From: an uncultured Sphingobium sp.
GTDB lineage: Bacteria; Pseudomonadota; Alphaproteobacteria; Sphingomonadales; Sphingomonadaceae
Assembly: GCA_946885845.1 (NCBI GenBank)
Contig: CAMPHJ010000023.1
Span: forward strand, 1 to 29,166
Length of the DNA stretch: 29,166 nucleotides
Reading direction: 5' to 3'
In this document: positions 15,595-24,375 of the stretch, piece after piece
Layout of the letters: each line of letters opens with the position of its first letter
How positions within the stretch are numbered: the stretch's first letter is position 1
Made by a program: the position numbers and the translations under genes
The notes under the pieces: model-generated
The model's database searches: none
What the model saw: the letters and a program-made list of their open reading frames with translations, nothing else
Told to the model about the DNA's origin: nothing

Positions 15595-15739
15595 GGATTC
15601 TACCGATTGATTGTGCCGAACGCGCGCCTGGGATGGCGGGTGCGCGGATCGGGCGCTGATATTAAAGCGTCGCTGGGGAAAGTGGACCCCAAGCCCCTTC
15701 CTTGGGAGGAGCGCGGCATTTCATTCGCTCCGTCGAGGG
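15595..15739 (-). other. Intergenic gap inside the his cluster
   Basis: This 145-base gap between hisH and hisA holds no convincing gene. On the minus strand it contains a TTTAAT element (one mismatch to a -10 box) with no matching -35. It also has a six-base-pair hairpin (15688-15693 with 15701-15706, loop seven). It could be an internal promoter or attenuating structure. Confidence 0.3.
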
Positions 15740-16357
15740 TCATGGACGCCACTCCAGGAACCGGGACAGGAATGACAGGCCGTAGCTCTGGCTCTTTTCC
15801 GGGTGGAACTGACAACCGATGATCGTATCGCGGGCGACTGCGGCAACCAGTGGGCCGCCATGCACTGTGATCGCCGCGACATGCGCGGGGTCTGCTGCTT
15901 CGAAATGATAGCTGTGCAGGAAATAGGCTTCGCCGCCGACCAATAGGGGGGGCGTTCCTTGAAGGATCACGTCGTTCCAGCCCATATGCGGCACCTTGAC
16001 CGCCGGATCGGTTGGTTCAATCAACCGCACGGTGCCGGGGATCCAGCCCAGTCCTTCATGCCGCCCGAACTCTTCGCCTGCATCGGCCAGCAGCTGCATG
16101 CCCACGCACACGCCCAGGAATGGCACGGCGCGCTGATGAACCGCGTCGTTCATCGCATCGACCATGCCGGGGACCGCGACCAGCGCATCGCGGCAAGCAC
16201 GAAATGCGCCGACGCCTGGCAAAACGATGCGATCCGCCTTGGCCACGACATCGGGGTCGGCGGTGATGACCAGATCGTCCGCACCGGCCTTTCGCAGGGC
16301 GTTATAGACCGAATGAAGGTTGCCTGCGCCGTAATCGATCAGGGCGAGCGCGCTCAC
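15740..16357 (-). CDS. hisH: Imidazole glycerol phosphate synthase, glutaminase subunit
   Basis: HisH is the class I glutamine amidotransferase that feeds ammonia to HisF. The triad is complete: Cys84 in GVCVGMQLL, His185 and Glu187 in CQFHPEKSQ. The N-terminus [13 protein letters not shown] is a family hallmark, and the oxyanion strand PGVGAF is present. Length is 205 residues. Its ATG overlaps the TGA of hisB by four bases, which indicates coupled translation. The partner gene hisF lies downstream, separated by a 145-base gap and hisA. Confidence 0.97.
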   Translation of the reverse strand: MSALALIDYGAGNLHSVYNALRKAGADDLVITADPDVVAKADRIVLPGVGAFRACRDALVAVPGMVDAMNDAVHQRAVPFLGVCVGMQLLADAGEEFGRHEGLGWIPGTVRLIEPTDPAVKVPHMGWNDVILQGTPPLLVGGEAYFLHSYHFEAADPAHVAAITVHGGPLVAAVARDTIIGCQFHPEKSQSYGLSFLSRFLEWRP

Positions 16358-16941
16358 AGCATCCCCTTGGTAGAGGGAATGGCGTCTGCCTTGCGCGGGT
16401 CGATTTCCACCGCCTGTCGCAATGCGCGGGCAAGCCCCTTGAAGCAGCTTTCGACGATATGGTGATTATTGCTGCCGTACAGATTTTCGACGTGCAACGT
16501 TACGCCCGCCGCCTGCGCGAAGCTGTGGAACCAGTGTTCGATCATCTCGGTATCCCATTCACCGAGTCGCTGGACCGTGAAGGGCGCCTTGAACACCAGC
16601 CAGGGCCGACCCGAAATGTCGAGGGAGACGCGCGTCAGCGTTTCGTCCATTGGCGCGTAGGCGGTGCCGTAGCGGGAAATGCCACGCTTGTCGCCCAACG
16701 CCTTGGCCACTGCCTCGCCAATGGCGATCGCGGTGTCTTCCGTTGTGTGATGCTGGTCGACATGCAGGTCACCCAGCGTCTTCACATCCATGTCGATCAG
16801 TGAGTGCCGTGACAGCTGCTCGATCATATGGTCGAGAAAGCCTATCCCGGTGGACACGGCATAAATGCCCGTGCCATCCAGGTTGACGGTCACGTCAATC
16901 TGCGTTTCCGCAGTGTTGCGGTGAATTTCGGCCGTGCGCAT
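16354..16941 (-). CDS. hisB: Imidazoleglycerol-phosphate dehydratase
   Basis: This is the stand-alone dehydratase (not the fused HisB of E. coli) that converts imidazoleglycerol phosphate to imidazole acetol phosphate with manganese. The metal-binding motifs are visible: [25 protein letters not shown] and [10 protein letters not shown]. The product is 195 residues from the ATG at 16941, which begins [13 protein letters not shown]; a slightly longer frame opens at 16959. It is the first histidine gene here and is divergent from sspB, with 85 bases between the starts where the promoters must lie. I could not identify them with confidence. Confidence 0.97.
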   Translation of the reverse strand: MRTAEIHRNTAETQIDVTVNLDGTGIYAVSTGIGFLDHMIEQLSRHSLIDMDVKTLGDLHVDQHHTTEDTAIAIGEAVAKALGDKRGISRYGTAYAPMDETLTRVSLDISGRPWLVFKAPFTVQRLGEWDTEMIEHWFHSFAQAAGVTLHVENLYGSNNHHIVESCFKGLARALRQAVEIDPRKADAIPSTKGML

Positions 16942-17026
16942 GCTGCGCCCTATACCCAAGTGGGCGTGCTATGCAATGTGCCCCGCGCACTTGACCCGCC
17001 GCGCCGCGCCGTTAGGACATTGCCCC

Positions 17027-17503
17027 ATGAGCGAAGACCTGCCTGACAGCCTGATTCCCTATGATGAAATCGTCCAAGAGGCGCTGCGGGCCGTGGTTGG
17101 CCGCGTCCTGGGCGAGGTTGAACGGTCCGGCGGCCTGCCGGGCAGTCATCATTTTTACATCACTTTCAAGACGCAAGCCGTGGGGGTCGACATCCCCAAG
17201 CATCTGGCTGAACGTTTTCCCGATGAAATGACGATCGTGCTACAGAATAAATTCTGGGACCTGAAAGTCGGGGACGATGCGTTCGGTGTCAGCCTGACCT
17301 TCAACCAGATCGCGTCGCATCTATATATTCCCTTTGCCGCGATCACCGCTTTCGTCGATCCGGCGGTCAACTTCGCGCTTCAGTTCCAGGCGCAGGCGGA
17401 CGAAATGCCCGAACCTCATGAGGAAGCGGAGAACGACATGCCTCAGGTCACGGCCGAGGACGGGTCCAATGTCGTCACGGTTGATTTCGGCAAGAAGAAA
17501 TAA
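17027..17503 (+). CDS. sspB: SspB adaptor for ClpXP (alphaproteobacterial type)
   Basis: SspB tethers ssrA-tagged proteins, left by trans-translation, to the ClpXP protease. The 158-residue protein shows the substrate-binding beta-barrel region (HFYITFKTQAVGVDIP, then FPDEMTIVLQNKFWDL and FGVSLTF). A flexible acidic linker follows, and it ends in NVVTVDFGKKK, which fits a ClpX-binding tail. The start at 17027 (MSEDLPDSLIPYDEIV) is the family N-terminus; the open frame runs 31 codons further upstream without similarity. It is divergent from hisB. A seven-base-pair hairpin follows the stop, so it is probably a single-gene transcript or separated from fumC by that structure. Confidence 0.94.
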   Translation: MSEDLPDSLIPYDEIVQEALRAVVGRVLGEVERSGGLPGSHHFYITFKTQAVGVDIPKHLAERFPDEMTIVLQNKFWDLKVGDDAFGVSLTFNQIASHLYIPFAAITAFVDPAVNFALQFQAQADEMPEPHEEAENDMPQVTAEDGSNVVTVDFGKKK

Positions 17504-17511
17504 AGGCTGGC

Positions 17512-17529
17512 GGAGCGGCAACCCGCTCC
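17512..17529 (+). terminator. Short GC hairpin after sspB
   Basis: GGAGCGG (17512-17518) and CCGCTCC (17523-17529) form a perfect seven-base-pair stem with loop CAAC, eight bases past the sspB stop. No U-run follows. It may be a weak terminator or a message-end stabiliser before fumC. Confidence 0.4.
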
Positions 17530-17569
17530 CCAGATTGGCAGCATCCCGGCTGAAACAGGGGAGCGCGCC

Positions 17570-18955
17570 TTGAACGACATTCGCATCGAAACCGACAGCG
17601 TCGGCCCGATAGACGTGCCAGCCAGCGCCTATTGGGGCGCCCAGACGCAGCGTAGTATCGAGAATTTTCCATTCGGACCTGATGAGCGCATGCCTGTCGG
17701 CGTCATCCATGCATTGGCCATCGTTAAGCAAGCTGCCGCCCGCGTCAACCGGCTGCATGGATTGGACCCGGCTATTGCCGATGCAATTGAGACGGCGGCG
17801 CAGGCCATTGTTCAGGGCCAGCATGACGACCAGTTCCCGCTGGTTATCTGGCAAACGGGCAGCGGCACTCAGTCGAACATGAACGTCAATGAAGTGATCG
17901 CCGGTATCGCCAATGAGGCGATGACAGGAAAGCGCGGCGGCAAGGTTCCGGTCCATCCCAACGACCATGTGAACATGAGCCAGTCGTCTAACGACAGTTT
18001 TCCGACGGCGCTCCACATAGCGGCGGCGCGGGCGGTCACGGGCGCGTTATTTCCGGCGCTGGACCGGCTTCACCAATCGCTGGACGACAAGGCGAAGGCT
18101 TGGGCGGGCATTGTGAAGATTGGCCGCACGCACCTGCAGGACGCCACGCCCATGACGTTGGGGCAGGAATTTTCGGGCTATGCCCACCAGCTTTACCGGT
18201 GCCGCAACCGGATTGAACCGGCCGTACTCCACGGCATGATGGCGCTGGCCCAGGGCGGGACGGCGGTGGGCACCGGGCTGAACGCACCTGATGGGTTCGA
18301 TGTGGATGTCGCTGGGGAAATTGCGGCGATAACCGGACTGCCGTTCCGAACAGCCGACAACAAGTTCGAAGCGCTCGCGTCCAACGATCCGCTGGTGCAT
18401 TTATCCGCCACGCTCGCGACGCTGGCGGTTGCGCTTACGAAGATCGCGAACGACATTCGCCTTCTGGGCAGCGGCCCGCGATCGGGCCTGTGTGAATTGG
18501 ATCTGCCCGCCAATGAACCGGGCAGTTCGATCATGCCGGGAAAGGTCAATCCAACCCAGTGCGAGATGCTGACCATGGTCGCCGCGCAGGTCATCGGCAA
18601 TCATCAGGCCGTGACGGTGGGAGGGCTGCAGGGCCATCTTGAACTAAACGTATTCAAGCCGATGATCGGGGCGGCGGTGCTGCGTTCCATCCATTTGTTG
18701 AGCGTTGGAATGGACAGTTTCGCTCAACGATGTGTCGAAGGCTTGGCGCCGAACGAAGCGCGTATCGCCGAACTGGTCGATCGGTCCCTTATGCTGGTCA
18801 CCGCCCTCGCGCCGGAGATCGGTTATGACAATGCCGCAAAAATCGCCAAACATGCTCACGCCAATGGGCTGACGCTGAAGCAGGCGGGCTTGGCTCTGGG
18901 CCTTATCGACGAACAAAGTTTTGACCGGCTGGTGCGGCCGGAAAATATGGTGTGA
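17570..18955 (+). CDS. fumC: Class II fumarate hydratase
   Basis: FumC reversibly hydrates fumarate to malate in the citric acid cycle and needs no iron-sulfur cluster. The 461-residue homotetrameric enzyme carries the superfamily signature [11 protein letters not shown] at 318-328, whose mobile loop holds the catalytic serine. It also has the binding blocks [15 protein letters not shown] (95-109), [11 protein letters not shown] and GRTHLQDA with catalytic His188. Together these distinguish fumarase from aspartase and argininosuccinate lyase. The initiator is TTG at 17570, supported by AGGGGAG six bases upstream; no ATG fits the family N-terminus. It follows sspB by 66 bases containing a small hairpin. 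Confidence 0.97.
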   Translation: MNDIRIETDSVGPIDVPASAYWGAQTQRSIENFPFGPDERMPVGVIHALAIVKQAAARVNRLHGLDPAIADAIETAAQAIVQGQHDDQFPLVIWQTGSGTQSNMNVNEVIAGIANEAMTGKRGGKVPVHPNDHVNMSQSSNDSFPTALHIAAARAVTGALFPALDRLHQSLDDKAKAWAGIVKIGRTHLQDATPMTLGQEFSGYAHQLYRCRNRIEPAVLHGMMALAQGGTAVGTGLNAPDGFDVDVAGEIAAITGLPFRTADNKFEALASNDPLVHLSATLATLAVALTKIANDIRLLGSGPRSGLCELDLPANEPGSSIMPGKVNPTQCEMLTMVAAQVIGNHQAVTVGGLQGHLELNVFKPMIGAAVLRSIHLLSVGMDSFAQRCVEGLAPNEARIAELVDRSLMLVTALAPEIGYDNAAKIAKHAHANGLTLKQAGLALGLIDEQSFDRLVRPENMV

Positions 18956-18995
18956 CCATGGCGGAACCCCGCAAGGTTCGATACATTGACGCTGT

Positions 18996-19343
18996 ATGAA
19001 GAAAATCTCCACCGCTCAGCCGCTTGTCACCGTCCGTCCGCCGCGCAAGGCGGGTCTTTTGCGAAAGGTGGCCCGGTTGGGAGCGACTGTGGTCGCCGCT
19101 CGCGTTGCGGCCGCCACCGGCAAGAAAGGTGTGGTGGGTATCGTTGCAGGCGTTGGAGCCAAGCGCGTGATCATGCGTCATCCACTGGGTGCCCTGTTCG
19201 TGACCGGCGCCTATCTCGCAGGCAAGGCCTATGAGGCGAAGCGTGAGGTGGATCGCAAGCGGTCGGTGCGCGCCTTGCCGGACATGAGCGGTGAACCGGC
19301 CCTCATCGAAGCGCCGGTCAAGGAACGGCAGGGCAAGGCCTAA
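18996..19343 (+). CDS. Small basic protein of unknown function
   Basis: The 115-residue product is strongly basic at the N-terminus (TVRPPRKAGLLRKVARLG). A stretch rich in Ala, Val and Gly follows (ATVVAARVAAATG and GVVGIVAGVGAKRVI), then a charged helical tail (KAYEAKREVDRKRSVRA). It could be a membrane-associated or amphipathic helical protein. I recognise no family. It follows fumC by 40 bases on the same strand, and its stop overlaps the stop of the convergent DUF2585 gene (19340-19343). There is no strong ribosome-binding site, so the evidence for translation is codon composition and tight packing. Confidence 0.65.
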   Translation: MKKISTAQPLVTVRPPRKAGLLRKVARLGATVVAARVAAATGKKGVVGIVAGVGAKRVIMRHPLGALFVTGAYLAGKAYEAKREVDRKRSVRALPDMSGEPALIEAPVKERQGKA

Positions 19344-19912
19344 AGCGCTGATTGCCAAGTCTTTATCGCTTCTATTGGCCAGCCAAGCATCAAGATGTTG
19401 AGCGTCAGATTGTCACGAATGACGTAGAGGGCGACCAGTTCCATCGCGATGGCGGCCAGCACGGTTACGGCAGTCGGTACGCGCGCGGCTAACAGAAATC
19501 CGATCGTCATCATGCCTATGTCGCTCATGGAATTGAGGATGGTGTCGCCACTATAGCCCAGGGCGATGGTAGCGGTGCGGTAACGGTCGATGATGATCGG
19601 CGAATTTTCCAGGATCTCCCACACCGATTCGATGGCTACGGCCAATGCCAGGCGCGGCCCCATCGGCTGGCGGCGCATCAATAGACGGGCAGCGGCGTAA
19701 AACAGGAAGCCGTGAATGACGTGGCTGAGGCTGTACCAATCCGCGATGTGCTGGCTGTTGCCGCTGTCCAGCGCCCCGTGCCACAATTCGACCCGGCCGC
19801 AGCTGCAAATCAGCGGGCGCGCCATCAGATAGAGCAGCACGCCTGCGACAATTGCGATGACTGCGGCGATCAGAAAGCCGCGTCGGTTGCGGGCCTGTTT
19901 GCTTCTGGACAA
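19340..19912 (-). CDS. DUF2585-family membrane protein
   Basis: The product belongs to the DUF2585 (UPF0314) family of alphaproteobacterial membrane proteins of unknown function. Conserved phrases are ICSCGRVELWHG, NSQHIADWYSLSHVIHGFLFY, WEILENSPIIIDRYR, ALGYSGDTILNS and YVIRDNLTLN. Four or five membrane spans are visible, with the conserved Cys-x-Cys and His residues near their ends suggesting a metal or redox site, though none is proven. I chose the TTG at 19912 because it gives 190 residues, the family length, and has AAAAGGGGA just upstream. The frame is also open to an ATG at 19969, which would share a CCATGG palindrome with the gmk start on the other strand. Confidence 0.85.
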   Translation of the reverse strand: MSRSKQARNRRGFLIAAVIAIVAGVLLYLMARPLICSCGRVELWHGALDSGNSQHIADWYSLSHVIHGFLFYAAARLLMRRQPMGPRLALAVAIESVWEILENSPIIIDRYRTATIALGYSGDTILNSMSDIGMMTIGFLLAARVPTAVTVLAAIAMELVALYVIRDNLTLNILMLGWPIEAIKTWQSAL

Positions 19913-19967
19913 TGTCTTCCCCTTTTCCGCCTCTTGCCAAATCGCGCTCGCGGCGTCACTAGCGGCC

Positions 19968-20633
19968 ATGGCCGACAGCATCCCCACCGAAGCGCCCGAT
20001 TTCAAGCGGCGCGGCGTGCTCTTCGTACTTTCGTCGCCGTCTGGCGCGGGCAAGTCCACGATCGCGCGCAAATTGCTTGCCGCTGAGCCTGACTTGGCCA
20101 TGTCCGTTTCCGCCACCACGCGTCCGATGCGACCGGGGGAGGTTGAGGGACGGGATTATCATTTCGTCGACCTGGAAGAATTCCGGCGGATGACGAACGA
20201 CCATGAGTTTCTGGAATGGGCGCATGTGTTCGGGCAGCGCTATGGCACGCCCCGCGCGCCGGTTGAGGAGATGCTGAAGAGCGGGCGCGACGTCCTGTTC
20301 GACATCGACTGGCAGGGCGCGCAGCAGCTGCACCAGATCGCCGGTGGCGATGTCGTGCGCGTATTCATCCTCCCCCCATCAATGCAGGAATTGGAACGGC
20401 GCCTTCGCGGGCGTGCGACTGACAGTGAGGAAGTCATCGAAGGCCGGATGTCCCGCGCCGCTAATGAGATCGCGCACTGGGACGGATATGACTATGTGCT
20501 GTGCAACGTCGACGCGGATGACTGTTTCCAGCGGGTCCAGACCATCCTGCACGCCGAACGCATGAAGCGCAGTCGGCAGACGGGGCTGATCGGGTTTATC
20601 CGCAAGCTCAGCCGCTACCACCAGGAAGATTGA
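19968..20633 (+). CDS. gmk: Guanylate kinase
   Basis: Gmk phosphorylates GMP to GDP with ATP, an essential step in purine nucleotide supply. The 221-residue protein has the P-loop SSPSGAGKST at 22-31, the GMP-binding block SATTRPMRPGEVEGRDYHF, and the conserved FDIDWQGAQQL and EVIEGRMSRAANEI of the LID and core. A short N-terminal extension of about 15 residues precedes the core. I chose the ATG at 19968; the open frame extends upstream to 19857 but runs antisense to the DUF2585 gene. The gene is convergent with midA, with 28 bases between the stops. Confidence 0.97.
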   Translation: MADSIPTEAPDFKRRGVLFVLSSPSGAGKSTIARKLLAAEPDLAMSVSATTRPMRPGEVEGRDYHFVDLEEFRRMTNDHEFLEWAHVFGQRYGTPRAPVEEMLKSGRDVLFDIDWQGAQQLHQIAGGDVVRVFILPPSMQELERRLRGRATDSEEVIEGRMSRAANEIAHWDGYDYVLCNVDADDCFQRVQTILHAERMKRSRQTGLIGFIRKLSRYHQED

Positions 20634-20661
20634 CGGGACAGGTCGAACCGGGCGCTCTGCG

Positions 20662-21717
20662 TCAAACGTCGAACCCGGCAGGGTCCACCCAATCCGGGTG
20701 GACGAAGGCCATCACCTTGAACAATGTTCCCATGGCGTCATCTGCTGTCAGCCGGTGACGGGCGGCCTCCACCTCCGCAGCGCGTTGCGGTGCGGTGCGG
20801 GCCAGCTGATCCGCGCGCCCGTCGATTCCCAGCAGACGTAAAAAGCTGCCTTGGCTGACGGGACCGAGCACGCGCAAGCCCGCCTGTCGCGCCATGTTGC
20901 CGATCATCGTGAAATCGACATGGGTGGTAAGGTCGCTTTCACCCGGATCGACAAAGGGATCGGCGAAGCCGTGGCCACGCACGGCCTGCAATGTGTCGCC
21001 AATCGCGGGGCCTTCATAGCCATAGTCGATGATGATCGCCGCCCCCCCTTGCCGCGCGATACGGGACGCGAGTTCCAGGGCAATTGCCGCTCCCGCCATC
21101 GGCAGCTCAAGGATGGAACCTTCGGGCGCGTTGGCAGCCATCGGTGGAATGCCCGATTCCACCCGGCGATAGCCCGGCATGGGCAGGAAATGAGTGGCGT
21201 CATCTGTGGTTGAGTGGATCACCACGCGTTCCCGCCAATCATCGCCCGCCCGCACGATCTGACGGACGGGGAGGGCGTCGAAAAACTCATTGGCGACGAC
21301 TAGCAAAGGGGCATCGCTGGGCAGGCCCGCGACATCGTCACAATGTCTGACATTCGGGACGAGCGTCCGCTGGCGCTCGCGCAGGGTGGGGCTGGTTTCG
21401 ACGAAGCGGACTTCGGGAGTGAAGTCTACACTGGCCATGGCGCGCAGCGCATCCGACGCAAGCGTGCCGCGTCCCGGACCCAGTTCAGCATAGAGAGCGT
21501 TGGGACGGCTGCCCGAACGCATCCAGATGTCGGCTAGGCAAAGACCCACAAGCTCCCCGAACATCTGGCTGATTTCGGGGGCGGTCGTGAAGTCGCCCGC
21601 GACGCCGAGCGGATCGCGAGTACCATAATAATGCTGATTGGCTTCCGCCATATAATGCGCGATCGAGATCGGCCCGCCGGAGTCGATCTGCCGCGCGAGC
21701 CGATCGGCGAGTTTCAT
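20662..21717 (-). CDS. MidA/NDUFAF7-like SAM-dependent methyltransferase
   Basis: The 351-residue protein belongs to the DUF185 (Methyltransf_28) family. Its eukaryotic member, NDUFAF7/MidA, methylates an arginine of a complex I subunit during assembly. Visible hallmarks are GPISIAHYMAEANQHYYG, the phrase GDFTTAPEISQMFGE, and the SAM-binding loop ELGPGRGTL at 78-86. IIDYGYEGPAIGDTLQAVRG and the SQGSFLRLLGI block lie in the C-terminal part. The bacterial substrate is not established, though complex I is a fair guess. I chose the ATG at 21717, four bases after the lgt stop, since it restores the usual N-terminus; the frame is open to 21747. The lgt-midA order is common in alphaproteobacteria. 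Confidence 0.93.
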   Translation of the reverse strand: MKLADRLARQIDSGGPISIAHYMAEANQHYYGTRDPLGVAGDFTTAPEISQMFGELVGLCLADIWMRSGSRPNALYAELGPGRGTLASDALRAMASVDFTPEVRFVETSPTLRERQRTLVPNVRHCDDVAGLPSDAPLLVVANEFFDALPVRQIVRAGDDWRERVVIHSTTDDATHFLPMPGYRRVESGIPPMAANAPEGSILELPMAGAAIALELASRIARQGGAAIIIDYGYEGPAIGDTLQAVRGHGFADPFVDPGESDLTTHVDFTMIGNMARQAGLRVLGPVSQGSFLRLLGIDGRADQLARTAPQRAAEVEAARHRLTADDAMGTLFKVMAFVHPDWVDPAGFDV

Positions 21718-21721
21718 CGCG

Positions 21722-22588
21722 TCAGCTGACACTCGCGGTGCCCGCAATGGGTTCCACGCGCACGCGACGGCCCTTCGCCGTGATGATCAGATAGAGGCCG
21801 CCCAGGATCATCGGGACGCACAGCCATTGACCCATGTGGAGGCCGGTGCGAGCGGCGAACTCCATGAGCTGCGCGTCAGCCTCACGATAAAATTCGACGA
21901 CGAAGCGGAAGACGCCGTAGCCGAGCAGGAAAATGCCCACGAGCAGGCCGGGCTTATAACGCGCACGCGTCTTCCAGAAGGCGAATGCCAGGATCAGGAA
22001 CAGTAGCAGGCCTTCGAGGACGGCTTCGTAAAGCTGGCTTGGATGGCGGGGGAAGGGACCGCCGGTCGGGAAGATGATCCCCCAGGCGACGTCGGTTTCC
22101 TTGCCCCACAATTCGCCATTCACGAAATTGGCGAGGCGACCGAAGAACAGGCCGAAGGGAACGCAGCAGGCCACATAATCGTGGATGCGCAGCCAACTCA
22201 GCTTTTCCTTGCGCGCCATGTAGAGCACGGCAAGCGACACGCCAATGACGCCGCCATGGAAGGACATGCCACCGTTCCACAATTTTAAGATGTCGAGCGG
22301 ATTGCGAAGTATATCTGGCTGGTAAAAGAGGACATACGCCAGCCGACCGCCGATGATGATGCCCAGCGTCGCATAGAAGATCATGTCGTCGGCATGTCGC
22401 CGCGCCATTGGCGATCCGGGCTGTGCCACCAATTTCAGGAGATACCAGTAGCCGACGAGAATGCCCACCAGATAAGCCAGGCTATACCACTTCAGCGTGA
22501 AAAAGCCGAGGTCGAGCGCGACGGGGCTAAGCCCCAACTGGTCGAAATGGATGGCGGTGGAAGCTGCGGCGGCAATGTCTAGGATCAA
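21722..22588 (-). CDS. lgt: Prolipoprotein diacylglyceryl transferase
   Basis: Lgt moves diacylglycerol from phosphatidylglycerol to the lipobox cysteine of prolipoproteins in the inner membrane. The 288-residue, seven-helix protein shows HGG at 111-113 (equivalent to the essential His of E. coli Lgt) and the signature [13 protein letters not shown] from 150, whose Arg151 is essential. A late HPSQLYEA block is also present. The initiator appears to be TTG at 22588; no ATG or GTG lies near the family N-terminus, and the ribosome-binding site is weak. It is followed immediately by midA. At least two lipoprotein genes in this window (6208-6954 and 11204-11494) would depend on it. Confidence 0.96.
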   Translation of the reverse strand: MILDIAAAASTAIHFDQLGLSPVALDLGFFTLKWYSLAYLVGILVGYWYLLKLVAQPGSPMARRHADDMIFYATLGIIIGGRLAYVLFYQPDILRNPLDILKLWNGGMSFHGGVIGVSLAVLYMARKEKLSWLRIHDYVACCVPFGLFFGRLANFVNGELWGKETDVAWGIIFPTGGPFPRHPSQLYEAVLEGLLLFLILAFAFWKTRARYKPGLLVGIFLLGYGVFRFVVEFYREADAQLMEFAARTGLHMGQWLCVPMILGGLYLIITAKGRRVRVEPIAGTASVS

Positions 22589-22764
22589 GTCGGCGTACCC
22601 CGTGGCAAATATGACCCTGCCATAGATCAGGTTGGGGGCTGGAGGAAAGAGGCAAAGCCATGGGATCGCGGGTGAGGGGACGGCACCCTAAAGCGCCTGA
22701 AAAGCGCTACTTCATTATCGTTTTTGCTCTCGCATCTTAACGGGCATAATAGTCGGCGAGAGGA

Positions 22765-22785
22765 ATCCCGGCTCAGGACCGGGAT
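22765..22785. repeat. Intergenic palindrome of the ATCCCGG...CCGGGAT type
   Basis: ATCCCGG (22765-22771) and CCGGGAT (22779-22785) are perfect seven-base inverted arms around CTCAGGA. I recall palindromes with this core (GTCCTGAGCCGGGAT) as dispersed repeats in several alphaproteobacteria. Only one clear copy is seen in this window. It contains the stop codon of the next gene. Confidence 0.5.
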
Positions 22786-23237
22786 GACGTGGATGAGAGA
22801 ACGCCTCTTTCGCTGGTCTCGTCCTCTCCTGCGAGCCACTTCCTCGCCTCGGCTTCATCGCGGAACACCTTGATCAAGGGATTGGGTGTTACGCGCTCGG
22901 CTTGAAGTTTGCTCAACATCTGGGTGACCAGGATGGCGACGCGGCCAACTGGTTGCATGATCGGCGCATCGGACATTTCCGCAAAGGCGCGCATGACTTC
23001 GGCTGATTGGGTTGGTTGGCCGCGACTGTCTTGCAATATGGTGAAAGGCCTTCCGTCTGCCTTCAGCCGGGTCAGAACGGCCGTCAGCTCGCGCTCATAG
23101 CGCGCAACCTCCTCTACGTCCCAGAAGCCGCCGCTCCGCTGGGTCAGCACACGCGATTTTTCATCAAATTCGATTGTGTACACGATTTTCGCCTCTGCCT
23201 GTTCTCGCTCTGACTTGGATGCAGAGCTTATGTTCAT
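22773..23237 (-). CDS. Cytosolic protein of unknown function, STAS-like appearance
   Basis: The 154-residue product has no signal peptide or membrane span. It alternates beta strands and helices (KIVYTIEFDEKSRVLTQRSGGFWD, EVARYERELTAVLTRLKADG, RPFTILQDSRG, VGRVAILVTQMLSKLQ, IKVFRDEAEARKWLAG in short pieces). The pattern resembles SpoIIAA/STAS-like proteins of bacteria, but I cannot name the family. The start is supported by GAGGTGAC just before the ATG. The natural protein seems to end near EARKWLAGED; the last residues and the TGA come from the intergenic palindrome at 22765-22785, so the original stop may have been displaced. The gene is isolated, with 290 bases of spacer upstream. Confidence 0.8.
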   Translation of the reverse strand: MNISSASKSEREQAEAKIVYTIEFDEKSRVLTQRSGGFWDVEEVARYERELTAVLTRLKADGRPFTILQDSRGQPTQSAEVMRAFAEMSDAPIMQPVGRVAILVTQMLSKLQAERVTPNPLIKVFRDEAEARKWLAGEDETSERGVLSSTSSRS

Positions 23238-23479
23238 GTCACCTCAGGGCACGACCGTTGGCGCTGGTCGATCTACGCCCTGTTCGCATTATTCGTCGCA
23301 TTTCCAAAGTCAGCATATCAACCATCACTTCGAAAAAGCTTAAGATCGCGAACAGAACGTCGATATGCCTCAAATGTTTCGTCCAGAAAGTCCTGATATA
23401 GCCATGGTTTTTGAGGGATGACTGGAACCGTCTGTGATTTTTCTTTCCAGCCATGCACGAAGCAGGCGGATAACAAAAA

Positions 23480-23503
23480 AGCCGCCCGGTGAGGGGCGGC
23501 TTT
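23480..23503 (-). terminator. Rho-independent terminator of rpsF-rpsR-rplI
   Basis: AAGCCGCC (23480-23487) pairs with GGCGGCTT (23496-23503), eight base pairs plus one closing C-G pair. On the minus strand the stem is followed by a run of T (complement of A at 23475-23481), giving a textbook terminator 24 bases after the rplI stop. The plus strand also ends in TTTT, so it may work both ways. The rest of the spacer 23238-23527 shows no gene or other convincing signal. Confidence 0.88.
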
Positions 23504-23527
23504 TCTGTTTGATCGCGGAAAGAAAGA

Positions 23528-24124
23528 TCAGGCGTCTTCAGCCGGGGCTTCTTCAGCTTCCACGGCGATTTCGCCGGGTTCCGCGTTCGGGTCATAGTCT
23601 TCGGTGAAGCCAGCCTCGTCCTTTTCGAACAGGTCAGCCATCACGTTCACACCCTGCGCCTGCAGTTCGGCTTCTTCCGGCGAGCGTGCGACGTTCACCG
23701 TAATGGTGACGGCAACTTCTGGGTGAAGCGCGACCTTGACGTCGAACACGCCCAGCGTTTTGATCGGGCGTTCCAGCACGACCATCGCCTTGGACACGTT
23801 GGTCACGCCATCGGCGTGCAGCGCTTCCACAACGTCACGGACGGCGACCGAGCCGTACAGATGGCCGGCATTCGACGACTGGCGGATCAGGACGATCTGC
23901 TTGCCGTTGACGCCTTCGGCAGCCTGTTCGGCGTCCGAGCGACGAGCGGCGTTGTCGGCTTCGATCTTCGCGCGGTTGGCTTCGAAGACCCTCTTGTTGG
24001 CGTTGTTGGAGCGCAGCGCCTTCTTGTTGGGCAGCAGGAAGTTACGTGCGTAACCGTCCTTCACGGTGACGATGTCGCCGATGGCGCCCAGCTTCTCGAT
24101 CCGTTCGAGGAGAATGATTTCCAT
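23528..24124 (-). CDS. rplI: 50S ribosomal protein L9
   Basis: L9 binds 23S rRNA at the base of the L1 stalk and helps keep reading frame. The N-terminal domain is diagnostic: MEIILLERIEKLGAIGD, then VKDGYARNFLLPNKKALR, with the long connecting helix afterwards and a C-terminal RNA-binding domain to about residue 150. At 198 residues it exceeds the usual 150 because of a Glu/Asp/Ala-rich tail from about 165, which looks disordered. The gene is last in the rpsF-rpsR-rplI operon, 13 bases after rpsR, and is followed by a strong terminator. Confidence 0.97.
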   Translation of the reverse strand: MEIILLERIEKLGAIGDIVTVKDGYARNFLLPNKKALRSNNANKRVFEANRAKIEADNAARRSDAEQAAEGVNGKQIVLIRQSSNAGHLYGSVAVRDVVEALHADGVTNVSKAMVVLERPIKTLGVFDVKVALHPEVAVTITVNVARSPEEAELQAQGVNVMADLFEKDEAGFTEDYDPNAEPGEIAVEAEEAPAEDA

Positions 24125-24137
24125 GAGTCTTACTCCC

Positions 24138-24362
24138 TCACTTCACGATGTAGGGCAGCAGGCCCAGGTGACGGGCGCGCTTGATGGCCTGGGCCAGCTC
24201 ACGCTGCTTCTTGGCGGACACCGCAGTGATGCGGCTGGGGACGATCTTGCCGCGTTCGGACACGAAGCCCTGCAGCAGACGAACGTCCTTGAAATCGATC
24301 TTCGGCGCATCCTTTGCGGCGAAGGGGCAGCTTTTGCGGCGGCGGAAAAACGGGCGTGCCAT
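24138..24362 (-). CDS. rpsR: 30S ribosomal protein S18
   Basis: S18 forms a heterodimer with S6 on the platform of the small subunit. The 74-residue protein starts [20 protein letters not shown], with the conserved basic N-terminus and single cysteine. It contains the family signature around [41 protein letters not shown] and the ending LGLLPY. Only one cysteine is present, so the zinc-binding variant is excluded. It lies between rpsF and rplI with gaps of 13 bases on each side, the standard order. Confidence 0.97.
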   Translation of the reverse strand: MARPFFRRRKSCPFAAKDAPKIDFKDVRLLQGFVSERGKIVPSRITAVSAKKQRELAQAIKRARHLGLLPYIVK

Positions 24363-24375
24363 GTTTCAGATCTCC

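Noticed and set aside
15600..15815. Short frames in the hisH-hisA gap
   Set aside because: They overlap the hisH end, are Pro/Arg-rich on both strands and show no start signal; treated as non-coding.
20683..20703. Perfect eight-base-pair hairpin near the end of midA, possible gmk terminator
   Set aside because: It lies inside the midA codons for VHPDWVD and lacks a U-run; chance pairing in coding sequence is the simpler reading.
23239..23595. 118-codon frame between the unknown gene and rplI
   Set aside because: It begins inside rplI, runs through the rplI terminator, and its composition is unlike a protein.
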